Assembly: GCF_910592395.1 (NCBI RefSeq)
Contig: NC_088321.1
Span: 13,084,001 to 13,148,000, forward strand
Length of the DNA stretch: 64,000 nt
Direction of reading: 5' to 3'
Origin: Lineus longissimus
Lineage: Eukaryota; Nemertea; Pilidiophora; Heteronemertea; Lineidae
Shown: piece after piece, positions 44,501 to 53,473 of the stretch
How positions within the stretch are numbered: position 1 is the stretch's first letter
How the letters are laid out: each line of letters opens with the position of its first letter
Notes under the pieces: generated by a model
The model's database searches: none
The model's input: only the letters and a program-made list of their open reading frames with translations
What the model was told of the DNA's origin: nothing
Translations under genes and position numbers: made by a program

Positions 44501-47492
44501 GTGGCCAATACCTGCTCCATTCTTTACTTCCACCTATTATTAGATTCATAAACTAAAACATTCTTTCAGTTAAACTCAGTTGACAGGATTTTCTGGTTGC
44601 TAATGTCAATATATTTGGCGTAGGAGCAACTATTGTCTTATATTATATGAAGAAAGCACCGTAATATATCATGATCATGTATCATTTTATTCTTCCCGCG
44701 AAAATTTGTCACAAAGTTAAGAAAATGCCCCGTCTGTTTCAACGGAGTCGATGTTATCAAGAGTTGTCATGATAACCCTTCGAGAATACAACAGAACAAT
44801 GGGAATGTAGGCCTTGGTGCGAGATTTTACCTCAACTCCCCTCCCCTCCCATTCGACGCATGTAGGTAAATTGGCAAAATAACGTTATGGCGTATGCAGA
44901 TGTGGCTTGGAGGCTCACCTACCCTAAAATACGGACGGTAATCCCTGTGGGTGATATTCGATGCCGCAAATGCTACGAAATACTCTCTCATCTCGGCGAT
45001 CTGATCATCCACATTTGTAAAGTTCAATACGCTCTCGGGAACTTCTGGAAGGTCAATCTCGGCGGTGGACATGTAGTGTCCGGTCCCTGTGTCGCGGCGC
45101 CTGCGGAGTTGATAATCATTGTGCCTCGTCCTGAATTCGTGACCATTGATGACTGCGGTCACTTCACCCATACCTTAAAAAAGTTGACATCGAATGCATA
45201 GGGGATGATATTTGTGAATTTTATCCCTTAGCGCGCTAGGTGCATTTTCAGATATGAAATGAGGACGGTTATATCTCTCAGACCATATCCACCCCACCCC
45301 CCCCCCCCCCAATTGAAAGTTAGAATTTACATTATGTATTTGCAAAACATTAGATCGGTGAGTCTAGAGTATGCGTGTATCATGCACGCAAAACATATGC
45401 AATGGACGCCAATACTAGCAGAGATATGCTTGACCACGATGTCTGTTTTGGAGATTGATCAGAGCAAGCCCTGACAATATATTAAGTTTATACCGGTACC
45501 TAAAGTGTATATATGGTTGGCATGGTTGTGCATGGCTGCCAAGCTGCTTCCGGTGTGAGTGTTGGTCAAGTATATCTCCGAGCCTACTAGGTTGATTCGT
45601 GTCTGCTTTAAGCCGGAGCCTCCGTCCGTCCTGCAAGTAAACAGTTGCCAAGTTCAGGGGCGTAGCTTGATTTTTAATCTGGATAAATTTGTTTGGCTTT
45701 TTGGTCTTTTGAAATTCTTTGGCCAAAATCGTGGTCAAAACACTTTTTTGCTGACTTATGGGCTGCTCACAAGTGAATGAGGAACCTGCAGAACTAAAAA
45801 TCCAGATGGCAGCACCAGTACTAAAAGGTACACTTCCAGTGCATTTTTCATTAAAATTAAGTTTTGTTAATTTTCTACCTAAAACTCACCAAATATAGAA
45901 TTAAGGACCAATAAAACAACAATGTTGGTGCTATTTCCCCATGTGGAGTAATTAAGGGATGAAATATTCAATAATCATTGACCCTGGAAATGGCTTTCTC
46001 ATTACAACCATGGTCCACTTGCCTGCAGGGCCCCCTATTTGCAGGTGTTGTTGTGCAGGTTCCTCATTATCAAAAAGCATGTTATGATCTGATTCATTAA
46101 AATGTCGACGGTTAAGATTTGTTGAAATACGACTTGTAAAAATATAAATATGCAATAAAATTGTAAGCATCATCAAGTCAAACGCGAGGTTCTGAATAGA
46201 ACCCTGCAGGCCCTATTGCCACATGTTTATCAGGTGGTCTCGCGCTGACTGATCTGCGCCGGACTTACAAACAGGAAATGTGAAGGTTCATTTTCACCGC
46301 CCGAGAAAATGTGAAAAGGAGGCCGAAACTTTGGTCGTGTGAAATCCCCTTTAACTTTTTTTTGACCAAATTGTCACTAAGTTGATTCCAAGTCTCATGA
46401 TCATTACCTTATATTATTCTATTATGTTTATTTAATATACCTGATTCTCTATAATGTTTATTAGGCCGAAGTTACATAGACCTCATTCGTTCATTTACCA
46501 CGAGTCACTTTCCGGGTTTTTCTTTCATTCCTCGGTGAATGCACGCCACAAGGCCGTGCATTCACAGGGGAAAGAAAGCAAAAGGGGAAAATGAGTCCTG
46601 GGAAATGAACGAATGAGGTCTATGTAACTTCGGCCTTTGATATACCTGATTCTCTCTTCCTGGACAAGCTGAGACATCATAATCTGCGAGATGGCACATG
46701 TCTGTCTATCCTTCATCTTCTTCACTATCCCTTCCATAGATGAAACCAGTCCTTCCAGTTTGGACACCTTGGCTTTCAGGTCTTCATCAGCAGCTTTCGC
46801 TGACGTCACCAAAACCAGCGCTATCAGTGACGCTATGAGCCGCTGTTGCTAAAATAGAAAGCGGAAGACAATAAAATTGATTAGGTACATTGCGGCGAAA
46901 GCGGGCAACCTCGCTGTTTTGAGGGAGGCCCATAGGTTCAACTATGTCAGCTGAAACTTGAAATCCTAAAACAATTAAAACTCCTTCAAATTGAAGTGAA
47001 TGTCCATTTGAAACATGGGAATCTATACTCTGGATAACAAATACTGTAACAGACTACCATCCTTTAAATTAGCATTCACGTTGTTTTGAAGAGTTCTCAT
47101 TGCTTAAGGATTTTTTTCAAGTTAAAGCAAAAATCGGGGTGCCTGTGGTCAACCCCTGACAAGCACCGGATTATACTCGATCCAAGTTTTTCACTCGAAA
47201 GATTTTTCGAATGGAATGGAAAGCGTCTCCAGGTGTGACTTTCGGTAACTCGTAAGTCGTAACTTAACCTCAGAGATAGGATGGACCATCTTTACAAACA
47301 GTTTGACCTCGGTTGCACTAATAACACTAGGATTGAGGCTTACCTTGTTAGGACTAGCTTTGCGACAAAAAAAACCATACAGTCAACGATCTTCACCTTT
47401 CTGCTAATGATGATTGAAATCTATGCCTAAACTGCAGTTGAATTGTTCAGCCTCGAAAATTACATCCTGAATGAAATGTATTCACTTACCAT
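35505..47492 (-). CDS. Uncharacterised secreted protein, 629 residues, 12 exons
   Basis: Twelve coding exons join by matching phase with GT-AG sites: 47492-47490 (ATG only), 46848-46646, 45630-45500, 45173-44923, 44011-43773, 43472-43344, 42544-42305, 40801-40634, 39490-39380, 38272-38158, 36518-36379 and 35664-35505 (TAA). The 1,890-nt total is an exact multiple of three, with no internal stop. The N-terminus MQQRLIASLIALVLVTSAKA is a classic signal peptide. A short coiled coil follows (DLKAKVSKLEGLVSSMEGIV), then a mixed, aromatic-rich body with five cysteines after the signal and N-glycosylation sites (NFT, NIT, NYS, NVT, NAT). Notable words are MHNHANHIYTLG, WYNPNGNEIDEPF, PLEIIYMTPLQRWNPYNI and ISPVHGEGGGAWKELDALKH; the protein ends PASPKRRR. 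There is no transmembrane segment. Predicted extracellular; I recognise no domain family. The exon chain is more certain than any function. Confidence 0.85.
35721..35936. mobile_element. MITE family F, copy 2 (best preserved)
   Basis: The terminal inverted repeats CACGGTGGGCAAAGGTATTG and CGATACCGTTTGCCACCGTG are clear over about 24 bp. The element is 216 bp. Its edge lies 57 bp from the 3' splice site of the last exon (35664) of the secreted-protein gene. Confidence 0.85.
36510..37130. repeat. 175-bp tandem array that includes copies of a 3' splice site
   Basis: Units start at 36514, 36691, 36866 and 37041 (word TCCACCTGGAGAG), spaced 177, 175 and 175 bp. Degenerate continuations extend to about 37420. 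The first unit is the real 3' splice site of the exon at 36518-36379. On the minus strand each further unit repeats CTTGTTCTTGCTCTCCAG followed by GTGGAC. Confidence 0.9.
37500..38125. repeat. 65-bp minisatellite, about nine copies
   Basis: The word TGCTTTGCCGTAATGATG recurs every 65 bp (37541, 37606, 37671, 37736, 37801, 37866, 37931, 37996, 38061). Each unit is a dimer of two about 32-bp halves (AATGAAGTGCA plus a variable part). The array is bounded on both sides by TCTAGCGCAGATT. It lies in the intron between the exons at 38158 and 36518. The minus-strand ORFs here are repeat translations. Confidence 0.95.
39608..40150. mobile_element. Foldback element E, full copy
   Basis: The left arm, about 39620-39695, with GGATCCACTCACCAATAAAA and CCGCCTCGATGGGTAGAG, is inverted at about 40075-40150 with CTCTACCCATCGAGGCGG and TTATTGGTGAGTGGATCC. 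The central part matches the fragment at 7325-7510. Noncoding; about 540 bp. Confidence 0.75.
42148..42290. mobile_element. Foldback MITE next to a splice donor
   Basis: The left end CAGGGTCCGGTTGTTCAAAA and the right end TTTCGAACAACTCAGCCCTG are inverted complements. The body has repeated ACGTTAA words. Its edge lies 13 bp from the 5' splice site of the exon 42544-42305. Confidence 0.65.
43058..43299. mobile_element. MITE family B, copy 2
   Basis: Ends are TACAGGAGAACCTCTATAAT and GGAGGTTTCACTGTA. The internal subrepeats TTAGAGAGGTGTCC-like are as in the 19.1-kb copy. It is about 45 bp downstream, in transcript direction, of the splice donor at 43343. Confidence 0.8.
43698..43762. mobile_element. 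Palindromic element family D, copy 2 (partial)
   Basis: It carries GATGTCGAACAATGGGACAG, then GCATTGGCGTTTCG and GGATTTGCGAAAATTCTC, as in the 53.9-kb copy. It starts about 10 bp inside the intron after the donor at 43772 of the secreted-protein gene, and so makes the coding frame appear to read on into it. Confidence 0.7.
44033..44227. mobile_element. MITE family B, copy 3
   Basis: Ends are ACAGTGAGACCTCTCTATTA and GGGAGGTTCCACTGTA. It lies 22 bp upstream of the 3' splice site of the exon starting at 44011, so the element end falls in the branch-point/pyrimidine region. Confidence 0.85.
46451..46639. mobile_element. Palindromic element flanked by a 16-bp duplication containing a splice donor
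   Basis: Perfect 34-bp arms lie at 46463-46496 (AGGCCGAAGTTACATAGACC...) and 46603-46636 (...GGTCTATGTAACTTCGGCCT). The 16-mer ATATACCTGATTCTCT occurs exactly at 46435-46450 and 46640-46655. The right copy holds the 5' splice site of the exon 46848-46646 (on the minus strand AGAGAATCAG|GTATAT). The left copy is therefore a second, intronic donor sequence. Confidence 0.85.
46930..47157. mobile_element. MITE family A, copy 2
   Basis: It shares ACTTGAAATCCTAAAACAAT near the left, TTAGCATTCACGTTGTTTTG inside and CTGTGGTCAACCCC at the right end with the other family A copies. It is in the first intron of the secreted-protein gene. Confidence 0.6.
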
Positions 47493-47567
47493 CTTGAAGC
47501 TTCACTTGAATCGCAATGAAAGTCTTGGATTGGATCCGCCACAAGTGACGGATGAGGCCCGGGCCTT

Positions 47568-47579
47568 GGCCTTTAAAGC
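47568..47579 (-). promoter_or_regulatory. Possible TATA-like element of the secreted-protein gene
   Basis: The palindromic TTTAAA within GCTTTAAAGGCC lies about 80 bp upstream of the ATG at 47492 on the minus strand. Placement would suit a start site near 47540. Weak evidence only. Confidence 0.25.
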
Positions 47580-47639
47580 GATGTAGCCACATCGGGCGGT
47601 AAGGACTGTAAACACGACACACAGGAAGAAACGTGTCGA

Positions 47640-48969
47640 CAACTGCGAGGATCAATTTGTGCGGAAGTGTACCATGTGAGGTCGATTAAAGGCCTGCTGG
47701 GTTTAAAAGGAGAGAAGTTTGAGTGCTATTTTCTGCAATTTCCCCTCCTTGCAAATATTCCTCCCAGTGGTGTTACGTTTTATTAGCCAGTGGCGGTTTT
47801 GGCCTATATCGACCCCCACGAAAGGTGTTTTGAAGAGGTCGATAATATCAAGATTTGCCCTGATAATCCTTTCATAAGACAGTAGAACAATGGTAGTTTA
47901 GGCTTAAGTGCGAGCGGGCTTGTTTGAATACAATATTGACTGTGTTTTGGGTTCGCCTTGAATTATTTTAAATGCGAGGTGATAAGGTGCGAAAAACGTG
48001 TCCTGGAAAGCAGACAAAAATTCTTTATTAAAGCACGGATAGTACTTTCATGGTAATTGATAAAAACTGTTATTCAATACCAATTCGGTCAGACGAGGCC
48101 TTTATAGAAGTAGAAAATGTCCCCATGGAAAAAAGATTGTCGAGCCCTGATGTATTCTGACGAAAGGTATTGCCTCAGGAATTATAACAGCGCATAACAG
48201 AATCAATTGTTCCCCCGACATTCTATCCTAGGACATTTCAAACGTCTACACCAGGAGCGCTAGTGGATTCGGGAAGCTCCCGGTACTGATGATCGCTTGT
48301 TATGATAAAACCAACTGTATGTACTGTAAACTCGGCACTGTTCCGTCCGTCCAGTGGTCACGAAGAATCGAAATAAACATTTTGCTTACAATAAATGGGA
48401 ACAAGAAACATTACATTAGTTTGCCCTTTACCTCGTAGTTAAAAGAATTCAGGACTTGACCAATTCAATGTCTGTTTTCTTTAACCAAGGCCTAATTCCC
48501 GTAGTTTTACAGTCCTATCACAGGGTCATCAGGGCAAATCTACCTCAGCGAAACCCCCTTCATGTTGGTCGATAGGCCAAAAACGTTGTAAGTGATTTCG
48601 GTGTTGGAGGCAAGCCCGAACCGCTTTAATAAAATTCACCCAGCGAACTGCGGAATGATGCAATGTTCGATTTAATCGCGGAAGCAATTCCTGCAGATGT
48701 AATCACTGATAAACCGGTCCGTGCAAATATTATATTCCTCTGCGAGTGTGCTGATAAGTGGGGTGTCGAGATGAGCAAACAATGATTATTTACTATATTA
48801 TCAATTTGATAAAATTTTGTAAAATTCTCAGTATGCGTACAATTGGTTAAAATATCGATATTCGATTGTCCAAAAAGAGGTCCAAACCTTTGTTTTTGAA
48901 ATTAAGGTGAATTGGTCTGGCTGTCACGTTTCGTGTAATTTATTGAGTCCTAATCGAGAGAAATTTCAG
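47640..48969. other. Intergenic, repeat-derived
   Basis: There is no gene. A dispersed repeat near 47845-47925 (GATAATATCAAGATTTGCCC, TAAGACAGTAGAACAATGG) has diverged relatives near 30685-30755 and 44750-44825. MITE family C copy 2 lies at 48104-48252. Confidence 0.5.
48104..48252. mobile_element. MITE family C, copy 2
   Basis: The left end ATAGAAGTAGAAAATGTCCC and right end GGACATTTCAAACGTCTACA are inverted complements. CATTCTATCCTAGGACATTT is shared with the 13.3-kb copy. Confidence 0.75.
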
Positions 48970-49603
48970 TCGTACATCCTTTTATGGTTCCGTTCTGTGG
49001 AACATTGGTGATCGATCCATAATCGATTTCTATCTTGCATGGAGAAAAGCTGTTAAGGACCTTGGACCACATCCAATGTCACATTCTGTTCTTCTGCCAC
49101 GTGTCTTTAATTCCAGTCCGATCGACTTTACCACTCATACAAGATCACTGAATTTTATGAAGAGAACCAAAACGTCTGCAAATGAATATATGTGCTTGGC
49201 GACAAACCCAGCTCTTAGAGGAAATAGTTTTGCAATATCAAAGTATTTTTTATACATTGCCGCTAACAAGAAGGTAACCATGAATGCACTATTGCAATTT
49301 GCGAGGTTGGATATCGGAATAACGACAGGAGATGAGTTAACGACTGCAGGCCTTATACGTGATCTTCTGAGGCTGCGAGATGCAGGTGAGAACAAGCAGG
49401 ATATCAGTGATTTGATACGCCTAGCTGGCGTTGGTAGAGCTGTTGCGCGGGTCTCCATTTTGAGGGGGTCACGTATAACGAACAGACCTACAGTTTCTCC
49501 GGGTCTGAGACCGTTTTCGTATTCGAGCCAGGTCCAGAATGAGCACGTGGTGGGTATTGACATGTTCAATTTAGATGGGCAATGGGTTGGTGAGACCAAT
49601 TAA
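48970..49603 (+). CDS. Unidentified terminal exon (about 210 residues)
   Basis: An open frame runs from a good 3' splice site (GAGAGAAATTTCAG, exon from 48970 in phase 1) to the TAA at 49603. The in-frame ATG at 49076 would start a 175-residue protein, but the 35 residues before it also read as protein (SVLWNIGDRSIIDFYLAWRK), so the exon probably begins earlier. The body is helical and amphipathic (TTAGLIRDLLRLRDAGENKQ, DISDLIRLAGVGRAVARV) and ends DMFNLDGQWVGETN. There is no signal peptide, transmembrane segment or cysteine motif. No upstream exon was identified. The antisense strand is also open for 154 codons; the plus strand is preferred because of the splice site and residue composition. 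Function unknown; it could be a relict of a larger gene. Confidence 0.4.
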
Positions 49604-50054
49604 CCGATTGTCATGGCGACTTGTTTCAGCTTGGCCTTTATTTGCGACAAGGACATGTGGAATAAGATAGACATTACGAATCCATTATCATGTATGTGGT
49701 GCACACGTGGCATGCCAGTGTTTCATATGTAGGAAATATTTGGGCTGGGTAGTTGACCGTCCATGGGCAATTTGTGCTATCTCTTGCCTATTTTTTGTGG
49801 CATAGGCCGTATTTACAACAACAATTTGCCATATTTAGGGCAAATAGGGACGTAGAGTGTCTCAACCACTCTCTTGATTACACTACAGAGAGTGAGCCGT
49901 AACTGGCCAATAGTGGTTACACACTGACCACCTAGCGGGAGCTTATACGTAGGGACAACATATATTACAGAGGTTGGTCGTCGATTTTCAGACATGGAAT
50001 ATTTTATTGAATGAAATATGCTAGGCCGCACTAACAATCAAGTTTGTGTAATTT

Positions 50055-50520
50055 ATGACTGAAACAAACAACTCATATGAAAAACCAATTGTTAGTAATT
50101 TTTTGGCGTCGTTAATAAAAACACCAAAACTTATTCCTAGCCGAAGATCCTGCCATTACCAAATTCTGGTAAACGATTACAAAATTAAAAATCGTTTAGA
50201 ATCAGAACCCGGCAGTTGCCGCCTCAGCGCCACCACGCGGGGTCTAATAGTATTAGGCTAATAGGGACGAGTAAGCATTCGTCGATGTGGGCAGCATCTG
50301 GCTCGGACAGGGCCGATTCTGCCCCTATTTGCCCGTTCAGGCCAGTATATGAAAAAAAAGAACTCTTATGAAAAACTAACAGTTAAAACACTCAAATTTA
50401 TTCCTAGCTATATATACCCGAAGACCAAATTCTGTCACGGATAACGCAAATAAAATCGTTTAAAATTAGGCCCCCGGCAGTAGCCAGTCAGCGCCACCCG
50501 TAGGGCCTAATGGTATTGGG
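50055..50520. repeat. Two diverged direct copies of a noncoding unit of about 235 bp
   Basis: Shared ordered words: AACTCATATGAAAAAC against AACTCTTATGAAAAAC, then TTATTCCTAGC, AAATCGTTTA, CCCGGCAGT and CAGCGCCACC, then a TAATRGTATTRGGCTAA-like end. Degenerate tandem duplication downstream of the GPCR stop. An AATAAA on the minus strand near 50397 could be its poly(A) signal. Confidence 0.55.
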
Positions 50521-50848
50521 CTAAACCAAATTAACAATTGATAATCGATATCTACCTATTAACTGTGTACACATTTTTAGCAGTGATATCATACAATGCG
50601 ACCGAGTTACATGTACAACTTGTGAATTTAGTGACGTTTTTCTTGGTCCACCCGATATTCTTCGATCCCATTCTCACCATGCAACGCACACGTTGTCTAG
50701 TCTGAGTGTTAACACATCACAAAAAAAAACTATATATATGGATATAAGGGCACAACATAATAATACACATTCATTTTCTATACCTAAGTTATCAGTGTCT
50801 CTAAGACCGAATTTTCAGAATTTTTTTAAAATTCATTCTAAATTTCTT

Positions 50849-53473
50849 TCATACCTTTTTTACCCTCCTTTTCTTATAAACGCCACATTTCATCACTTGG
50901 TAAAACTCTGCTTTGAAGCGTTGACCCCCAGCGATGCAATACAGGTAGAAATTCGCAGCGTGGTTGCATGCGTTGAGCGTGAACACGAGCGGGTAAGATG
51001 CGCTTAGGGCCGCCAGTCCGACTGACCCTAGAGTCCTGAGATACATATTACGCAACGCGTTGTACACAGCAAATGGCATTGCAAGAATGAGAAAAGCGAA
51101 GGAGACGAATACCAACATCTTGGTGATGGTTTTCTGTTTTCGGTCGCCTTCCGTTTCTTGCAACTGTTCCCGCTTTTTTTCTGCCGACTTGGCCTTGTAG
51201 ATCAGGGCAATGTTGGAGCTCAGGATAACAAATGCTGGAATTGCGGACCGGGTCAAGTTGATGATGTAGACAAATGCCGTAGTATACCATGTGTTGAAAT
51301 AAGGTGAAAGGCAGACCGAGTAGATTCCGTCACCACCGCCATCGGGTTTTGTAGTAAATAAATACGGGACGGAAACAAGGACCGAGCCGCAAACAACGAT
51401 GAACAGGATGCGGCGGGTGAGTTTGATGTTACTCATGATCGCCCTGGCCTGAAGGGGGCGGTATACACACACTAGCCTTTGCGACGTCATGAATGCTAAG
51501 ATCCACACACTGGCACATGAGGCACTACTTCCGATGGCATAATAAACAGGGCAGACATAGCTTTGGTCAAAGAGATACGTGGTAAAGGTCCACGCAACGT
51601 AAATCATAGGCAGGACAAAGGCAACGAGCATCAGATCTGGTACTGCCAGAGCAGCCATCAGGAAACACGTACTGTTGGCCCGATTGTGCTTCTTCGTCAT
51701 AATAACTAGGCTCATGATATTGCCAAATATCCCCAAACATATCACCACTGGTGGAAAGTAGAACTTGAAAATGAGCTCAGCTATTTCAAGATTTCTAATG
51801 TACATACGATCTACCCAGGTCAAATTCGATTGTTTCTCGTTCAGGAAGGAGCTACTGTTCTCGCCTTCATCGCTGGTCAATAATGTCGTGTGACCAGGAT
51901 CAGTACTAACGAACCCTCTGTCTTCTTTCGAATCGACATCACTGATAAGTTCGGGACTGCCAGTGTTACTTTCCCTGTTCCAAACAATCCTAGCAGTTGT
52001 CTTTCCTACAGTAGTTTGGGCTAAGTCCCCGACTGTCCTAACACGTGTGGTTCCTTTAGCAGTTTGGGCCAAGTCCCCGGTCGTCATAAAACGTGTGGTT
52101 CCTTCAGCAGTCTGGGCCATGCCTCCAATCTTTCGCACACGTGTGGTTCCTTCAGCTGTCTGCGCCAAGTCCTCGATTGCCATCACACTTGTGGTTCCGT
52201 CAGCAGTTTGGGCCAAGTCCCCAATGGCCATGACACGTGAGGTTCCGTCAGCAGTTTGCGCCAAGTCCCCAATCGCCATGACACGTGAGGTTCCGCCAGC
52301 AGTTTGCGCCAAGTCCTCGATTGCCATCACACTTGTGGTTCCGTCAGCAGTTACGGCCAAGTCCCCAATCGCCATGACACGTGAGGTTCCGTCAGCAGTT
52401 TGCGCCAAGTCCCCAATCGCCATGACACGTGAGGTTCCGTCAGCAGTTTGCGCCAAGTCCTCGATTGCCATCACACTTGAGGTTCCGTCAGCAGTTTGCG
52501 CCAAGTCCCCAATCGCCATGACACGTGAGGTTCCGTCAGCAGTTTGCGCCAAGTCCCCAATCGCCATGACACGTGAGGTTCCGTCAGCAGTTTGCGCCAA
52601 GTCCCCAATCGCCATGACACGTGAGGTTCCGTCAGCAGTTTGCGCCAAGTCCCCAATCGCCATGACACGTGAGGTTCCTTCAGCAGTTCGCACCAAGTCC
52701 CCGATTGCCATCACACTTGTGGTTCCGTCAGCAGTTTGGGCCAAGTCCCCAATCGCCATGACACGTGAGGTTCCGTCAGCAGTTTGCGCCAAGTCCCCAA
52801 TCGCCATGACACGTGAGGTTCCGTCAGCAGTTTGCGCCAAGTCCCCAATCGCCATGACACGTGAGGTTCCGTCAGCAGTTTGCGCCAAGTCCTCGATTGC
52901 CATCACACTTGAGGTTCCGTCAGCAGTTTGCGCCAAGTCCTCGATTGCCATCACACTTGAGGTTCCGTCAGCAGTTTGCGCCAAGTCCCCAATCGCCATG
53001 ACACGTGAGGTTCCGCCAGCAGTTTGCACCAAGTCCTCGATTGCCATCACACTTGTGGTTCCGTCAGCAGTTTGCGCCAAGTCCCCGATTGCCATCACAC
53101 TTGTGGTTTCGTCAGCAGTTTGGGCCAAGTCTCCAATCGCCATGACACGTGTGGTTCCGTCAGCAGTTTGGGCCATATTTCCAATTGTTCTCACGCGTGT
53201 CATTGCTTCTCCAAATTGGACAATGGTCCCAGTTGAACTGACAACACGTGTTGTTCCCTCAGTAGTTCGGACCGTATCCGTGATTATCTTTACAATATTG
53301 GGTACTTCTGTAAATTCGGCCGAGTTTGCAACTGTCATAACGGGGGTCTTTCCTTCGGCAGTTTTAACAATGTTCCCAATCGTCTCCTCGTTTTCAGCCT
53401 TGCTTGTTTCTAAGCTTTTGGAAATTGCAACATACCCGAAAATACAGAGGAAAACTAAAGTCGGTTTTGTCAT
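50849..53473 (-). CDS. Class A peptide-type GPCR with a tandem-repeat extracellular stalk
   Basis: Single exon, 874 residues, ATG at 53473, TGA at 50849. A signal peptide, MTKPTLVFLCIFGYVAISKS, leads. Residues about 100-500 hold about 25 copies of a 16-residue repeat, consensus QTADGTSRVMAIGDLA, Thr-rich and without cysteine. Seven membrane segments fill about 566-850. Class A marks: GN in TM1, LAVPD in TM2, a Cys pair at 641 and about 721 for the TM3-ECL2 bridge. Departures: DRY is SQR (664-666), CWxP is LAMP, and TM7 has NHAANFYLYC instead of NPxxY. The TM7 end recalls FMRFamide/TRH-like invertebrate peptide receptors. The tail is short and basic. A plasma-membrane receptor is predicted; ligand and G protein are unknown. 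Confidence 0.85.
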   Translation of the reverse strand: MTKPTLVFLCIFGYVAISKSLETSKAENEETIGNIVKTAEGKTPVMTVANSAEFTEVPNIVKIITDTVRTTEGTTRVVSSTGTIVQFGEAMTRVRTIGNMAQTADGTTRVMAIGDLAQTADETTSVMAIGDLAQTADGTTSVMAIEDLVQTAGGTSRVMAIGDLAQTADGTSSVMAIEDLAQTADGTSSVMAIEDLAQTADGTSRVMAIGDLAQTADGTSRVMAIGDLAQTADGTSRVMAIGDLAQTADGTTSVMAIGDLVRTAEGTSRVMAIGDLAQTADGTSRVMAIGDLAQTADGTSRVMAIGDLAQTADGTSRVMAIGDLAQTADGTSSVMAIEDLAQTADGTSRVMAIGDLAQTADGTSRVMAIGDLAVTADGTTSVMAIEDLAQTAGGTSRVMAIGDLAQTADGTSRVMAIGDLAQTADGTTSVMAIEDLAQTAEGTTRVRKIGGMAQTAEGTTRFMTTGDLAQTAKGTTRVRTVGDLAQTTVGKTTARIVWNRESNTGSPELISDVDSKEDRGFVSTDPGHTTLLTSDEGENSSSFLNEKQSNLTWVDRMYIRNLEIAELIFKFYFPPVVICLGIFGNIMSLVIMTKKHNRANSTCFLMAALAVPDLMLVAFVLPMIYVAWTFTTYLFDQSYVCPVYYAIGSSASCASVWILAFMTSQRLVCVYRPLQARAIMSNIKLTRRILFIVVCGSVLVSVPYLFTTKPDGGGDGIYSVCLSPYFNTWYTTAFVYIINLTRSAIPAFVILSSNIALIYKAKSAEKKREQLQETEGDRKQKTITKMLVFVSFAFLILAMPFAVYNALRNMYLRTLGSVGLAALSASYPLVFTLNACNHAANFYLYCIAGGQRFKAEFYQVMKCGVYKKRRVKKV
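52005..53172. repeat. 48-bp coding minisatellite, about 25 units
   Basis: Head-to-tail 48-bp units, many identical over long stretches (CCGTCAGCAGTTTGCGCCAA, GTCCCCAATCGCCATGACAC). Variants fall into a few classes: SRVMAIGD, SSVMAIED and TSVMAIED. Units are most uniform in the middle and diverged at both ends, as expected from unequal exchange. Because 48 is divisible by three and no stop occurs, the plus strand is also open (51963-53501). Confidence 0.95.

Noticed and set aside
45415-45738. 107-codon minus-strand ORF
   Set aside because: It overlaps a real exon (45630-45500) but in the wrong frame; the phase-consistent frame begins TDGGSGLKQTRINLV.
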